From positions 1,860,001-1,924,000 of the forward strand of contig CAJJBQ010000001.1 of the NCBI GenBank assembly GCA_905182405.1: DNA of 64,000 nucleotides, written 5' to 3'. Source of the DNA: Akkermansiaceae bacterium (GTDB lineage: Bacteria > Verrucomicrobiota > Verrucomicrobiia > Verrucomicrobiales > Akkermansiaceae). Numbering within the stretch: the stretch's first letter is position 1; the number at the start of each line of letters is the position of its first letter. Below are positions 27,850 through 38,279 of the stretch, in pieces. Below the pieces are notes generated by a model. It did not search any database. It was not told the origin of the DNA and saw nothing but the letters and a program-made list of their open reading frames with translations. The translations under genes and the position numbers were made by a program.

Positions 27850-30475
27850 GCCGGATCCGATCATCCCTGACCACGAAGTTCTCCGGAAAATCGGAGGAGG
27901 TTCTTATGGTGAGGTGTGGTTGGCGCGTGGTGTCACGGGTGCGATGCGGGCGGTTAAGATCGTCTACCGGGAGGACTTTAGTGACGAGCGGACCTTTGAA
28001 CGAGAGTTTGAAGGAATTCTGAAATTTGAGCCGATCTCTCGGGGGCATCCTGGCCTTGTTCATGTACTCCACGTGGGGAGGAGTGACCAAGAAGTATCGC
28101 CATTTTACTACTATGTGATGGAGTTGGGGGATGACGCCTACTCTGACGAGTTTAATCCGGTAGAGTATGAACCAAGGACTCTAAGGACGGACATGAAGCT
28201 GGCGAATGGCTCGCCACTTGATACCGATTTTTGTATTGAAAGCGGGCGTCTCCTTGCCGAAGCCTTGCACCATTTGCATGAGAAAGGTCTGACTCATCGG
28301 GACGTGAAGCCATCGAACGTCATTTTTGTAGATGGCGCAGCGAAGCTAGCCGATATTGGGCTTGTCGCGGCGGTCGATCAACGGACTTTTGTGGGGACGG
28401 AGGGATTTGTGCCTCCTGAAGGACCAGGATCGGTGAGTGCTGATCTCTATGGACTGGGCAAGGTATTATATGAAATGGGGACTGGAATGGATCGGCTTCA
28501 ATTCCCGGAATTACCCGAGGATGGTCCTCCTGAGAAACAGCGCAAGAAGTGGATTTTACTCAACCGCATCATCTGTGATATCTGTGAACCTCGCATAACG
28601 AAGCGAGAGATTGTTAACGCAGGGGAATTAGCTAATACTTTCCTGCGACTTGAGCAGGGAAAGCGGCAACGCAAAAAAGTAACTGCAGGCGTTGGGCTCA
28701 GCATGATGATCTGCTTGGTTCTAGCGGGTGTGGTTGGCCAAGTCTTGCTTCAGCACACCTGGGGGGAAAAAGTCATTGAGGGGAGAAGAATCCCACTTCC
28801 GATTCGATATGTGACAGCAAAAATTGCTACCATTTCTGATGAAAAAACGGTGCTCGCTGGGGTCGACGCTTACGATACCGAAAATACGTGGCTGAGTTCG
28901 ACTCCCCTTCGATTACGGAATTTGATTGTGGGTGAACGACTAAAATTGATTCTCAAACGAAAAGGCTATCGGGATGAAACGATTGATGAAGAAATTACGG
29001 ATGATGGCACTCAATCGATGTTTATACCCGTCACGATGAAGCGCTTTGCTCCGCCGATTGAGGGGGAGAGTTGGAAGGATGCCCTTGGCTTGGAGTATGC
29101 GGCACGGGGAGAGAGCCATTTATCGGATACTTATGTTACTTCTGAAACTTGGCAAAAATTTCTAAAGGCGGTGGGCGCGAATGAATCACCGGTTGTCTTT
29201 GAATACACTGAAGCGGGTGTTCCTCTAAAAGTGGTTGCGGTCCAAGAAGATCGCGCGAAACAGTATGCTGAATGGCTTACTAATAAATGTATCAAGGACG
29301 GCTACCTTGCGGAGCACTCGGTGAATTCTCTCTCAGACAGTCGGGAAATTAGGGTTCAGTTTGATCGTGATTTTTCCGGTGAGGGTCTTAGTCAGAAAGC
29401 AAGGGATCGGGGGCTTCGACCCTTGCGGCTTCTTGTTCAGGTAATTCCTTACGCCAAACTATCGTTTACCACGACTCCGGAAGGGGCTTCCGTCTATATT
29501 CAGGGAGAATGGATCGGAGAGACAAATATCACCAATTACGTGCTTCCACCGGGATTAGTGAGCTACACGCTGGAATTGGAAGGATATAAAGCTGTCCAAG
29601 AATCGATCGCTCTCAATGACCAGGCTCATCAAGAAATTATAGTGAATCTTGAAGCCAATCAAGGAGGGGTGGTTTTTGGAGAAGATGCGAAAGTTTGGAA
29701 GAATAGTTTAGGAATGCGCCTCGCACCCTTGGGTGATGATTTGATGGTGAGTGCGTGGGAAACTCGGGTTAAAGATTATGAGGCGTTTTTGAATGCCAAC
29801 CCTGAGATCGAGCGTCCTGAGTTCCCCACTGATTCATCAGATCACCCCGCTGTGGGAATGACCCGGAAGGAAGCTGAGGGATTTTGCGCGTGGATGACAA
29901 AGAAAGATCGGAAAGAGGAGTGGATTCAAACGCAACACCGCTATCGCCTTCTCACTGATTTGGAGTGGTCGCGGGCCGCAGGTCTTACCGAACGCTCCGA
30001 CGAACTACAGCAGCGCGATAATGATGAACTCAATGGTGATATCTTCCCATGGGGCACCGATCTCTGGCCGCCTCCGGTCGGTGCAGGTAATTTTTCCGAT
30101 CAAGCTGCTGCCGAGAGCGAAGACACCCCGGTAAGGAAGACTATTGAGGGCTATCTGGATAAGTTTCAAAAGGGGGCCCCAGTTGGCCAATTTCAGGCCA
30201 ATAAGTTTGGCTTCTTCGATATGGGTGGAAACGTGAAAGAATGGGTGGATGACATACTGAGATTGGGAACCAAAGACTGGGAGTATGGAGTCGTGAGAGA
30301 TTCGGATTGGAGAGGCTTCAATCGGCAACACTTGGAAATGCGCCATCGGGAATATATCGCTCCCGTGAGCAGGGTGGAGACTGTTGGTTTTAGAGTCGTG
30401 CTTGCAAAAGAGGATGAACAAGAGCTAAAAGAACCTATAGCCGAATATCAGGAAGATGGTGGAGATACGAATTGA
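27824..30475 (+). CDS. Transmembrane Ser/Thr protein kinase with PEGA and SUMF1/FGE-sulfatase-like domains
   Basis: The 883-residue product has a kinase domain (about 15-275) with IGGGSYGEV (23-31), the VAIK-like Lys in AVKIV, and HRDVKPSN (about 157-164); DFG reads DIG and APE reads PPE. One membrane helix (about 286-310) follows. The outside part has two PEGA-like segments (about 320-400 and 545-620), a shortened sulfatase-modifying-factor-like stretch (about 420-500), and a fuller C-terminal one (about 625-865; FDMGGNVKEWVDD, GFRVVLAK). The start is TTG at 27824 or GTG at 27836, inside the sigma gene. Confidence 0.85.
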   Translation: MTKIVKKIRPDPIIPDHEVLRKIGGGSYGEVWLARGVTGAMRAVKIVYREDFSDERTFEREFEGILKFEPISRGHPGLVHVLHVGRSDQEVSPFYYYVMELGDDAYSDEFNPVEYEPRTLRTDMKLANGSPLDTDFCIESGRLLAEALHHLHEKGLTHRDVKPSNVIFVDGAAKLADIGLVAAVDQRTFVGTEGFVPPEGPGSVSADLYGLGKVLYEMGTGMDRLQFPELPEDGPPEKQRKKWILLNRIICDICEPRITKREIVNAGELANTFLRLEQGKRQRKKVTAGVGLSMMICLVLAGVVGQVLLQHTWGEKVIEGRRIPLPIRYVTAKIATISDEKTVLAGVDAYDTENTWLSSTPLRLRNLIVGERLKLILKRKGYRDETIDEEITDDGTQSMFIPVTMKRFAPPIEGESWKDALGLEYAARGESHLSDTYVTSETWQKFLKAVGANESPVVFEYTEAGVPLKVVAVQEDRAKQYAEWLTNKCIKDGYLAEHSVNSLSDSREIRVQFDRDFSGEGLSQKARDRGLRPLRLLVQVIPYAKLSFTTTPEGASVYIQGEWIGETNITNYVLPPGLVSYTLELEGYKAVQESIALNDQAHQEIIVNLEANQGGVVFGEDAKVWKNSLGMRLAPLGDDLMVSAWETRVKDYEAFLNANPEIERPEFPTDSSDHPAVGMTRKEAEGFCAWMTKKDRKEEWIQTQHRYRLLTDLEWSRAAGLTERSDELQQRDNDELNGDIFPWGTDLWPPPVGAGNFSDQAAAESEDTPVRKTIEGYLDKFQKGAPVGQFQANKFGFFDMGGNVKEWVDDILRLGTKDWEYGVVRDSDWRGFNRQHLEMRHREYIAPVSRVETVGFRVVLAKEDEQELKEPIAEYQEDGGDTN

Positions 30476-30965
30476 TTACGAAGGTCAGCTGCACTGTGGC
30501 GCCCAACACGTGCCGTCGCTTACAATGATTGAGACGGACGCGCCGATTGACAATAATGGACGTGGGGAATCTTATTCGCCTACCGATTTGATCGCAACGG
30601 CACTTGGGACATGCATGGCAACGGTGATGGGAATCGCCGGTAGAAATATGGGAGTTGAACTCATTGGGATGCGTGTAGTGGTTGGAAAGGAAATGTCCGA
30701 AGAACTGCCCCGCAAAATCGCCAAGCTCTTAGTGGAGGTTTACATGCCAATTCCTGAATATCATCCGGAACGCCGGATTCTTCAGAGTGCGGCGCTCAGT
30801 TGTCCTGTCCAATATAGTATTCATCCTGATATAGAGGTTCCTATTCAATGGCACTGGCAGGAAGCTGGAACCCAGCGAGTCGAACAGACGAGTTCGTCGG
30901 AAAACGCAATGCCTGTGATTAATCAGTCACAGATTATTAGAACCAGTGGTGACGGGATTTCTTGA
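30456..30965 (+). CDS. OsmC family protein
   Basis: The 169-residue product has the OsmC/Ohr fold pattern with both redox cysteines: TALGTCMATV (Cys near 53) and LSCPVQYSIHP (Cys near 115). These reduce organic peroxides in Ohr/OsmC enzymes, but other members such as YhfA-like proteins have unknown roles. The start overlaps the kinase gene by 20 bases, and the end overlaps lipB tail to tail by 39 bases. It should be cytoplasmic. It is linked with the kinase by position only. Confidence 0.85.
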   Translation: MVEIRIDYEGQLHCGAQHVPSLTMIETDAPIDNNGRGESYSPTDLIATALGTCMATVMGIAGRNMGVELIGMRVVVGKEMSEELPRKIAKLLVEVYMPIPEYHPERRILQSAALSCPVQYSIHPDIEVPIQWHWQEAGTQRVEQTSSSENAMPVINQSQIIRTSGDGIS

Positions 30966-31595
30966 AATTTCCTGAGAGAGAACTTCTCCCAGATATTGGG
31001 AAAGCAAATGTTTAACCTCAGATAAGGAGATTTTTGATCCTACTTCCTCTTCAAGGCAGGTCATGCGCACGCCATCGATGCCACAAGGAGTAATCCATTG
31101 AAAGGGTGGTAAACTCTCTTCGTTCACATTAAGGGCCAGCCCGTGAAGGGTTACCCAGGAACGGACGCCTACCCCCAAGGAAGCGATTTTGCGTTCTTCA
31201 ATCCAGACTCCCGTGAGGCCTTCTCTACGTTGTGCTTTCACACCAAAGGTGGCAATGGTTCTGATGATGGCTTCCTCGAGATTTCGAAGATGACGGTGAA
31301 GATCTTTTTTATAGGTCGTAAGATCCAGAATGGCATAGCCGACGAGTTGGCCTGGACCGTGATACGTTCCTTCGCCTCCGCGATTGATCACGACGACAGG
31401 ATGGGGAAGTTGAACTCTTCTTTCCAAGCTGCTTTGATCCCGGGTGCGTCCGATTGTGTAAACGGGCGTATGCTCTAACAGAAGTAAGGTATCTTCGATC
31501 TCTCCAGCTCGTCGTTGAGCAACAAGGTTTTCCTGAAGCTTCCATGTATCTTGAAAATCGAGATTAGACCCGAGATCTTGGATGTTGAAAATCAT
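30927..31595 (-). CDS. lipB: Octanoyltransferase LipB
   Basis: The 222-residue product transfers octanoate from acyl carrier protein to lipoyl domains, the first step of lipoate synthesis. Motifs are RGGEGTYHGPGQLVGY (about 75-90, usually RGGDVTYHGPGQL), KIASLGVGVRSWVTLHGLALNV with the conserved Lys, and the catalytic Cys in TPCGIDGV (about 172). LipA is not in the window. The start overlaps the end of polX by four bases, so glgB, polX and lipB form an overlapping gene chain. Confidence 0.93.
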   Translation of the reverse strand: MIFNIQDLGSNLDFQDTWKLQENLVAQRRAGEIEDTLLLLEHTPVYTIGRTRDQSSLERRVQLPHPVVVINRGGEGTYHGPGQLVGYAILDLTTYKKDLHRHLRNLEEAIIRTIATFGVKAQRREGLTGVWIEERKIASLGVGVRSWVTLHGLALNVNEESLPPFQWITPCGIDGVRMTCLEEEVGSKISLSEVKHLLSQYLGEVLSQEISRNPVTTGSNNL

Positions 31596-33325
31596 CGTTC
31601 GGATTTTGGGAGTGCAAGCCAGGCTTGGACCTCTTTTAAGGACTTGGTATTTAAAACGTCGTTACGTCGAAGCCATCCCTTGCGGGCGAGTCGAACACCG
31701 TAGGATAGGGACTGTAATTGTTCGATGCGATGGGCATCAGGGTTGATGGAGCAGAGGACATTTTTTTCCCTCGCTTTTTTCCACCAACGCCAATCCATGT
31801 CTAGCCGATAGGGGCTACAATTGAGTTCGATGACAGTTCGGGTTTCGGATGCGCAAGCGATGATTTTTTCGATGTTTACGGCATAGGGGTCACGCTTGAG
31901 CAAGAGGCGGCCGGTGACGTGCCCCAACATCGTAACGTGCTCGTTTTCCATCGCACGAATGATTCGCTTGGTCATCGTGTCCTCATCCAATGTAAAAGAG
32001 TTGTGCACCGAGGCGACGCAATAGTCTAATTCTTGGAGAAGATCGTCATCGAAGTCCAGTGACCCATCTTTTAAAATATCTACTTCGCTTCCGGCGATCA
32101 GGGCAAAGTCATCGAATTGTTCATTCAGAGCTCTGATTTCTGAGATCTGCTCACGTAAGCGGAGTTCATTCAGTCCATTCGCTTGAAAGGAGGCTTTCGA
32201 ATGATCGGCAATTCCCAAGTATTCGAGACCGAGGTCATGCGCGGCCTCAGCCATTTCAAGGAGGGAGTTGTTCCCGTCCGATGCGGTAGTGTGGTTATGA
32301 AATGTGCCCCTGAGGTTTTCCTTTTTGATGAGATCGGGGAGTTTTCCCTGATCAGATGCTTCGATTTCGCCTCGGTTTTCCCGTAGTTCAGGGGGGATAA
32401 AAAGGAGGCCAAGGGCCCGGTAGATATCTCCTTCCTCGTGGACCTCGGGCATCTCGCCATCCCCGGTGAAGTCATATTCGTTTAGGGAAAGGCCCTGTTT
32501 GAGTGCGAGCGATCGCAAAGCGACGTTGTGCTCTTTACTACCCGTGAAATACTGTAAGGCAAAGGGAAAGTGCTCATTGGAAACAGCACGGAGATCGCAT
32601 TGGAGGCCATTCTCCAGCCTTATGGTGGTCTTAGTGGATCCTTGAACGATAATTTCTTCGGCCTCTGGCATTTGGGCAAAGAATGAAGTGAGCTCCGATG
32701 GTTCGGTGGTGGCGACGAGGAAATCGAGATCGTGAAGGGTTTCCTTGGATCGGCGATAAGAGCCGGCGATAGCGGCACGGCTGACTTTGGGATGGTCCTT
32801 GAGTCTCTCCAAAAGTGTCTCAGCAAGTGGACCGACGTCGCCGAGTCGAAAACGATTCGCAAACTTTTCTCGATTCGCAATTGCGCCGAGGATCTTCTCT
32901 GCCGTCTTTGCGCCGAAGCCTTTCAAGCTGGCGACTTTTCCATCTTCACAGGCTTTCTTCAGTGATGCCACGGAATCGACTTCCAATTGGTCATAAACGG
33001 TTTTGATCTTCTTGGGGCCGAGCCCTTGAATCTCGAAGAGTTCGAAGAGCGTCTCAGGGAACTCTGCGCGGAGGTTTTCATGATAAGCGAGCGAACCGGT
33101 GGATGCCAATTCATAGAGCTTTTGTTGAAGGGCGTCACCGAATCCCTTAATATCCTTTAAGTCGTTCTTAGTCGCTCGGGTAACAATATCACCATCGAAA
33201 TTTTGAACAATCTCGGCTCCATTTCGATAGGCCCTTGTTTTAAAAGGGTTTTCTCCTTTGAGCTCAAGAAGCAGAGCAATATTCTCCAGCGTTTTTACGA
33301 GGTGTTCGCGAGTCACTTCTGCCAT
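31592..33325 (-). CDS. polX: DNA polymerase/3'-5' exonuclease PolX
   Basis: The 577-residue product combines an N-terminal helix-hairpin-helix and family X polymerase core (about 1-310) with a C-terminal PHP phosphoesterase domain (about 335-577). The polymerase signature [14 protein letters not shown] (about 185-198) carries the metal-binding Asp. The PHP motif HNHTTASDG (about 342-350) holds the exonuclease metal ligands. PolX fills short gaps in base-excision repair. It is sandwiched between glgB and lipB with overlaps at both ends. Confidence 0.95.
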   Translation of the reverse strand: MAEVTREHLVKTLENIALLLELKGENPFKTRAYRNGAEIVQNFDGDIVTRATKNDLKDIKGFGDALQQKLYELASTGSLAYHENLRAEFPETLFELFEIQGLGPKKIKTVYDQLEVDSVASLKKACEDGKVASLKGFGAKTAEKILGAIANREKFANRFRLGDVGPLAETLLERLKDHPKVSRAAIAGSYRRSKETLHDLDFLVATTEPSELTSFFAQMPEAEEIIVQGSTKTTIRLENGLQCDLRAVSNEHFPFALQYFTGSKEHNVALRSLALKQGLSLNEYDFTGDGEMPEVHEEGDIYRALGLLFIPPELRENRGEIEASDQGKLPDLIKKENLRGTFHNHTTASDGNNSLLEMAEAAHDLGLEYLGIADHSKASFQANGLNELRLREQISEIRALNEQFDDFALIAGSEVDILKDGSLDFDDDLLQELDYCVASVHNSFTLDEDTMTKRIIRAMENEHVTMLGHVTGRLLLKRDPYAVNIEKIIACASETRTVIELNCSPYRLDMDWRWWKKAREKNVLCSINPDAHRIEQLQSLSYGVRLARKGWLRRNDVLNTKSLKEVQAWLALPKSER

Positions 33326-35322
33326 AAAGGGACGATGGAGTGGCTCACTTTTTTTTGCAAGACCAAGGCGGTCCGCGAGGGGAGGTAAACTCGAATTTTT
33401 TGATTCCTTGCTAAGAGGGTTAGAGACTCGTCGATCCGATGTTGCCCTCCAAACTTTGCTTGATCGGTATCGAGGATGACTTGATATTCTCCGCTTTCAG
33501 GGACTGGAAGTTCCAGATCAGGAAAAGATTGATAAGGGTTCAGGTTGAAGGCGAAGAGGTATTCCCCTCTTCTCGCGAAGATGAGTTTCCAATCATTGTG
33601 AACGAAGAGGAGCTCTAAGTCAGGTGCATTCAAGGTGTCATGTTTAATTCCAAAGTCCTGCAAGGATCGATCGAATTCATTCATTTGAACAAAGCGGAGA
33701 GTGGGATCATCGACAAGAGACCATTGGCGACGACAATAATGGTAGGACCAACTATTGCCTTCACGCGGGAAGTCTAACCATTCTGGGTGTCCAAATTCAT
33801 TTCCGATAAAATTGAGCCATCCTTCGCCGCCGAACGAGAAGGTGAGAAAGCGAATTAGTTTGTGAAGAGCAATGCCACGGTCAACTCCGCCGCTTTCGAA
33901 TTCAACTCCCATATGCCAATACATCTCCTGATCCATGAGTCGGAAAGCAAGGGTCTTATCCCCAACGAGGGCTTGGTCATGTGACTCGGCATAGGCGATA
34001 TTCGCTTCGCCCGCTTTACGATTGGTGAGAACCTCCCAGAGCTCATCCATATTCCAATTCTCGTCAGGAGTGTGCTTGAGAAGTTTAATCCAATAGTCGG
34101 GGAGCCCCATTGAGAGACGATGGGTGAAGCCTTGGCCACCTTCCTTAATAGGACGGCAAAGTCCGGGCATACCACTCATGTCTTCTGCAATCATCAACGC
34201 GTCTGGCCGGAGTTCGTGGACGAGCTTTGTTGCAAGCTTGAGATAAAGGATGGCATCGTCATCGACGCTTGGCCCAAAATAGGCGTGATGGCTTCCGAAG
34301 GCTTCTGTGCCACGGTGCCAGTAAAGCATCGAAGTGACACCATCGAAACGAAAGCCATCGAAACGAAAATCTTCGATCCAGTATCGGAGATTTGACAAGA
34401 GAAACTGGCGGACTTCGGGCCTTCCGTAGTCGAAGCACTTGGAGTCCCATTGCGGATGGTTAGCGTGCGCGCCTTTGTGAAAATAGAGCCCATCGGAGCC
34501 GTCGAAGCTATTAAGACCCTCGTCGATGTTTTTGACCGAATGAGAGTGAACGATGTCGATGAGAACCGCGATTCCGAGGCCATGCGCAGTGTCGATGAGA
34601 TACTTGAGGTCTTCAGGAGATCCGAAACGGGATGAGGGAGCAAAGAAATTGGCGACATGATACCCAAAGGATCCGTAATAGGGGTGCTCGGCAATCGCCA
34701 TCAGCTGGATGACATTGTATCCTTGTTTCGAAATACGAGGGAGAACGTTATCAGCAAATTCACGGTATAGATGGACCCGTCCTTCTTCGCCTGCGAGTCC
34801 CACATGGGCCTCGTAGATCCGGGGGGCAGCACCGTCGTATCTGAATTCATTTTCCCAGTGATAACCCTCATCAGGCTGCCATATCTGAGCACAAAAATCG
34901 TTGGTTTCAGGGTTCTGTTCAACCCGAGTGACGTAGGCAGGAATGCGATAGCGGTAGGAGCCATCTGCACCGTGAACGAAGAGTTTATACCTCGTCTCGT
35001 GAGAAAGGGTTTTGGCAGGTAGGGAGATCGTCCAGACACCATGTGCATCCTTCGTGAAAGGGTGGCTGTCATCACTCCATGCGTTAAAATCTCCGACGAG
35101 GTAAATGCTTTGAGCTCCCGGAGCCCATTCCCGAAGGGTCCATTTATTGTCCTTTAGATGGGCACCAAAATATTGGTGGCCTGCTGCGTGTTCGACGAGA
35201 GATCCTGCGTTTTTCTCGATTTTTGCGAGGACATCGAGATAGCGCTGGTGGCGACCCTCAACAACCGGAGCAACTGGATCAAGCCAGGAGTCGTTAGCAA
35301 TGAGGGGAAGTTGGTCCGGCAC
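33313..35322 (-). CDS. glgB: 1,4-alpha-glucan branching enzyme, eukaryote-like
   Basis: The 669-residue product is a GH13 branching enzyme with an N-terminal CBM48 domain (about 55-150), catalytic barrel (about 170-540) and a C-terminal beta domain. Catalytic residues are the Asp of GFRFDGVTSM (about 329), the Glu of AEDMSGMP (about 381), and the Asp of ESHDQALVGDK (about 449). The AEDMSGMP and VGDKT wording resembles eukaryotic GBE1 and the GH13_8 branch more than classical bacterial GlgB. It creates alpha-1,6 branches in glycogen. The start is GTG. Confidence 0.92.
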   Translation of the reverse strand: MPDQLPLIANDSWLDPVAPVVEGRHQRYLDVLAKIEKNAGSLVEHAAGHQYFGAHLKDNKWTLREWAPGAQSIYLVGDFNAWSDDSHPFTKDAHGVWTISLPAKTLSHETRYKLFVHGADGSYRYRIPAYVTRVEQNPETNDFCAQIWQPDEGYHWENEFRYDGAAPRIYEAHVGLAGEEGRVHLYREFADNVLPRISKQGYNVIQLMAIAEHPYYGSFGYHVANFFAPSSRFGSPEDLKYLIDTAHGLGIAVLIDIVHSHSVKNIDEGLNSFDGSDGLYFHKGAHANHPQWDSKCFDYGRPEVRQFLLSNLRYWIEDFRFDGFRFDGVTSMLYWHRGTEAFGSHHAYFGPSVDDDAILYLKLATKLVHELRPDALMIAEDMSGMPGLCRPIKEGGQGFTHRLSMGLPDYWIKLLKHTPDENWNMDELWEVLTNRKAGEANIAYAESHDQALVGDKTLAFRLMDQEMYWHMGVEFESGGVDRGIALHKLIRFLTFSFGGEGWLNFIGNEFGHPEWLDFPREGNSWSYHYCRRQWSLVDDPTLRFVQMNEFDRSLQDFGIKHDTLNAPDLELLFVHNDWKLIFARRGEYLFAFNLNPYQSFPDLELPVPESGEYQVILDTDQAKFGGQHRIDESLTLLARNQKIRVYLPSRTALVLQKKVSHSIVPLWQK

Positions 35323-35374
35323 TTTTTGACTTTATTCAGTGTTCTGAAAAAATCACTTCTTATAGCACTTTCAT

Positions 35375-35560
35375 TTGGCGTTTTTTCCGAGAAAGGAACT
35401 GCCAGTGAGGCTGGATCTTACGATTTTGTCGTTTACTTCGGTCCAAATATTTGAATTGCAGGTCTTGCCCGAAGAGGAGAATGAAGGTCCTCATGGAGTT
35501 CAATTTTGGCTCTCTTCGGTGAAGTTGGAAGGAAAAACAGCGGGTCTACCCCTCAAGTAA
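35375..35560 (+). CDS. Possible 61-residue protein convergent with glnD
   Basis: A TTG-started frame fills most of the gap between glgB and glnD and ends 15 bases inside the 3' end of glnD. The product looks protein-like (SVQIFELQVLPEEENEG), with no signal peptide or membrane segment, but matches no family I recognise. It could also be the remnant of a longer gene. No ribosome-binding site is visible. Low confidence. Confidence 0.25.
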   Translation: MAFFPRKELPVRLDLTILSFTSVQIFELQVLPEEENEGPHGVQFWLSSVKLEGKTAGLPLK

Positions 35561-38245
35561 CGCGTTTAACTCTCCTTTTAGTTTCTCCAAAGATGGCTGA
35601 TCAGTAATCTTCTGTTCGTCAGCGGTGCAGATAAAAATTGAATCAAGGGCGGCTCCTTTTTCAGTGCAGATTCTGCAATGGACCGTTTTGAATCCAAAAG
35701 TGTTCACTGTTTTGAAAACGTCGTGAAGAAGACCAATGCGGTCTAGGGCTTGAAGTTCAATCACCGTGAAATGAGGGTCCAGTTCATTACTGATCCAGGC
35801 ACGAGTTGGGAACTTGATGACTTGTTCGGTCTCTGGATTGAGGTAATTGACCTTTTTCTTTAGATAGATACTTGAGTCGTAGTTGTCCGATTCATTAATG
35901 CCGTAAAGAGTTTTGACGACTGCTTTTTGGCGCGAACGGTTCTCCTCGGCTTTGAAATCTTTCGTGCAAACGCGGAAAAGGTCGAGGACGATACCATCGG
36001 GACGGGTGTAAATGTCGGCTGAAAGAATGTTCATTTCGTGCACCGCCAGGGAGCAACAGGTTTTCTCGAGGAGGAGCGGTGTTTCTCGGGCCGCGATAAT
36101 CAACTCGGTGTATCCAAATTTAGGTCGCTCTAACCATTGGACGGCGCATTCAAAGGGAGTATCGGGTCGTCGCGCCCTGCGGTCGATAAATTGCCAAAGG
36201 GCGACGATATGTTTGCGGATGCTGCGCTTGCTTCGGAAGCGGAAGTAGCGGCGCGGCATCAATTTAAAATGTTCTTCAAAAATTTCGTAATGCTTCTCGT
36301 TGAGGCTACTTTTTATTTCAGTCCGAATCTCTTCAAACTCGGTGGCAAGTTCTTCTTTGCCCGCATTCGGGGATTCAGAAAGATAATCTCTCGTATTTCG
36401 ATAGAGCTGAAGAATAAGGGTCTCCTTCCAAGGAGACCAAGTTTCCTCGCTAGTGCCGTTTGAATCGGCAAAGGTAAACAAAAGAAGGGCGTCGAGGCGA
36501 TGGCGGTCGCGCATCAGACCGGCAAACTCAGCAATGACTTCGGGGTCATCGATGTTCTTCTTCGTCGCAAAGCGCCACAAGGTAAGATGGTGATCCACCA
36601 GGAACATAATGAGGGATCGCCGGCCTCCGGTGATTTGAAGGCGTTTGCAGAGCCGTACTGCGAGCATGGACGAGCCGTCGATGTGCTCTCGGACATTCTC
36701 GGCCCGTCCGGTGTCATGGAGGATCAGTGCAATATATAGAGCGTAGGAATCCTGATGTTTTAAAAAGAGATCACGATAGAGTGCGCGATCCTGAGAATCA
36801 TTATCGATGAGAGAATCCAATTGATCGATGCATCTCAGGGTGTGTTCATCGGCGGTATAGCGATGAAAAAATTCGTGTTGAACGAGGCAATCAAGCGCAC
36901 CGAATTCTGGAAGGTAGCGACCCAAGACTCCCGTGCGATGCATCAGGCGCAGAGTAGTGGCGACTTTCCCTTTATGCTGGAGAAGTTCTCGAAAAGATTC
37001 CCGGTTCTCTTTTCGGCTACGAAAGGATTTATTGATGAGATTCCAACTTGCCCTGATGAGCTTGCGAAGTGCAGGGGAGGGGCTTACCTGATGCTGCTGG
37101 CAATATACAAAGAGCCTAATAAGTCGATTGGGATTCTCCTTAAAGATCTCTTTACGTTTTGCGAAAAGGCGACCTTGGCGGATCGTGTAGTCATCAAGTT
37201 GGATCGTTTTTGATTTCTTACGCGTAAAGGGAAGAAATCGAAACCCGGAAGCCTCCTCGTCGTGTTGAAGCTCAAAGATTTCGAAGATGGACTTCGTGTG
37301 ATTATGGATATTTCTCGCATGCCTGTAGTAATCTCGCATGAAGGCTTCGATTCGACGTAAGATACTGGAAGACGGGTATTCAAACTCGTCGGCAATAACC
37401 CCTTGAAAGCGGAGGGTAAGGATGTCGTTTCCTTTATCGTGATATTGCAGCGCGTTACGAACGCGGTGCATAAAATAAAAGGCATCCTTGAGTTCGCGTC
37501 GGGCCATTTTGGTGAGGATACGTTTGGAAACGAGTTCCGTCATGGAGCGTGTTCCTGCTTCGGCATCAATGATCCAATCGAGGTTCTGGTAGTCGCGCAA
37601 AGTCCCTGGACTTTCTTTGATATTTGGTTCCTGAAGAAAGACGGTATGGGAATATTTGGCGTGTCGATTCCTGATGTCTTGACTCCGTTCCTCAAAGAAA
37701 GCGACTTTGTCTTTGGTAATACATTCTTTTCGGAAACGAGTTGAAAACTTCTCGAAGAGTTCTTTGTTACCGATGATGAAGCGAGAATCGAGAAGGGTCG
37801 TTCGTGAGATCGGTTCTTGTTTTGCTTCGGTGATGGATTCCTGCATCGAGCGGGTAGCAGGGAGGAACTTGAAGCCAAGATCCCAGATGAGCATTTGAAT
37901 CGACTGGATGAGCGTGGCGTCGATTTTTGAGATCTTCTGAGAAGGCGTTGGGATCAGAAAAAGGAGGTCAATATCCGAACCGGGATTCATGATGCCTCGC
38001 CCGAAGCCGCCATTCGCGACGATCGCTAGACCGGACTCATTTTCAGGATCGAAAGCCTGATGTAAGCCGATGATCAGTTGGTCGATGCAGAGCGACCTAC
38101 TCTGGGCGTTCTTTAAACCGGATTCGCCATCGAGATGACGCTTGTGGAGCTGCTTTTCGGCTGAGCTAATCTTCTCCTTAAAGTAGGAGGTTTTTTTTTC
38201 AGCAGGGAATTCCCTCAGGGCGTCAAGATCGATTTCAAGGAGCAC
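35546..38245 (-). CDS. glnD: [Protein-PII] uridylyltransferase/uridylyl-removing enzyme GlnD
   Basis: The 899-residue product has an N-terminal nucleotidyltransferase domain with NGGFGRG (78-84) and the metal-binding DID (91-93), an HD domain with LILHDTGRAENVREH (about 510-525), and two C-terminal ACT domains (about 705-780 and 815-895). It adds UMP to PII when glutamine is low and removes it when glutamine is high. No PII or glutamine synthetase gene is nearby. The start codon is GTG. The full domain order supports the call strongly. Confidence 0.93.
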   Translation of the reverse strand: MLLEIDLDALREFPAEKKTSYFKEKISSAEKQLHKRHLDGESGLKNAQSRSLCIDQLIIGLHQAFDPENESGLAIVANGGFGRGIMNPGSDIDLLFLIPTPSQKISKIDATLIQSIQMLIWDLGFKFLPATRSMQESITEAKQEPISRTTLLDSRFIIGNKELFEKFSTRFRKECITKDKVAFFEERSQDIRNRHAKYSHTVFLQEPNIKESPGTLRDYQNLDWIIDAEAGTRSMTELVSKRILTKMARRELKDAFYFMHRVRNALQYHDKGNDILTLRFQGVIADEFEYPSSSILRRIEAFMRDYYRHARNIHNHTKSIFEIFELQHDEEASGFRFLPFTRKKSKTIQLDDYTIRQGRLFAKRKEIFKENPNRLIRLFVYCQQHQVSPSPALRKLIRASWNLINKSFRSRKENRESFRELLQHKGKVATTLRLMHRTGVLGRYLPEFGALDCLVQHEFFHRYTADEHTLRCIDQLDSLIDNDSQDRALYRDLFLKHQDSYALYIALILHDTGRAENVREHIDGSSMLAVRLCKRLQITGGRRSLIMFLVDHHLTLWRFATKKNIDDPEVIAEFAGLMRDRHRLDALLLFTFADSNGTSEETWSPWKETLILQLYRNTRDYLSESPNAGKEELATEFEEIRTEIKSSLNEKHYEIFEEHFKLMPRRYFRFRSKRSIRKHIVALWQFIDRRARRPDTPFECAVQWLERPKFGYTELIIAARETPLLLEKTCCSLAVHEMNILSADIYTRPDGIVLDLFRVCTKDFKAEENRSRQKAVVKTLYGINESDNYDSSIYLKKKVNYLNPETEQVIKFPTRAWISNELDPHFTVIELQALDRIGLLHDVFKTVNTFGFKTVHCRICTEKGAALDSIFICTADEQKITDQPSLEKLKGELNALLEG

Positions 38246-38279
38246 GCAGAGAGAAAATCAAACTCTGCGGGGAAGTCGA

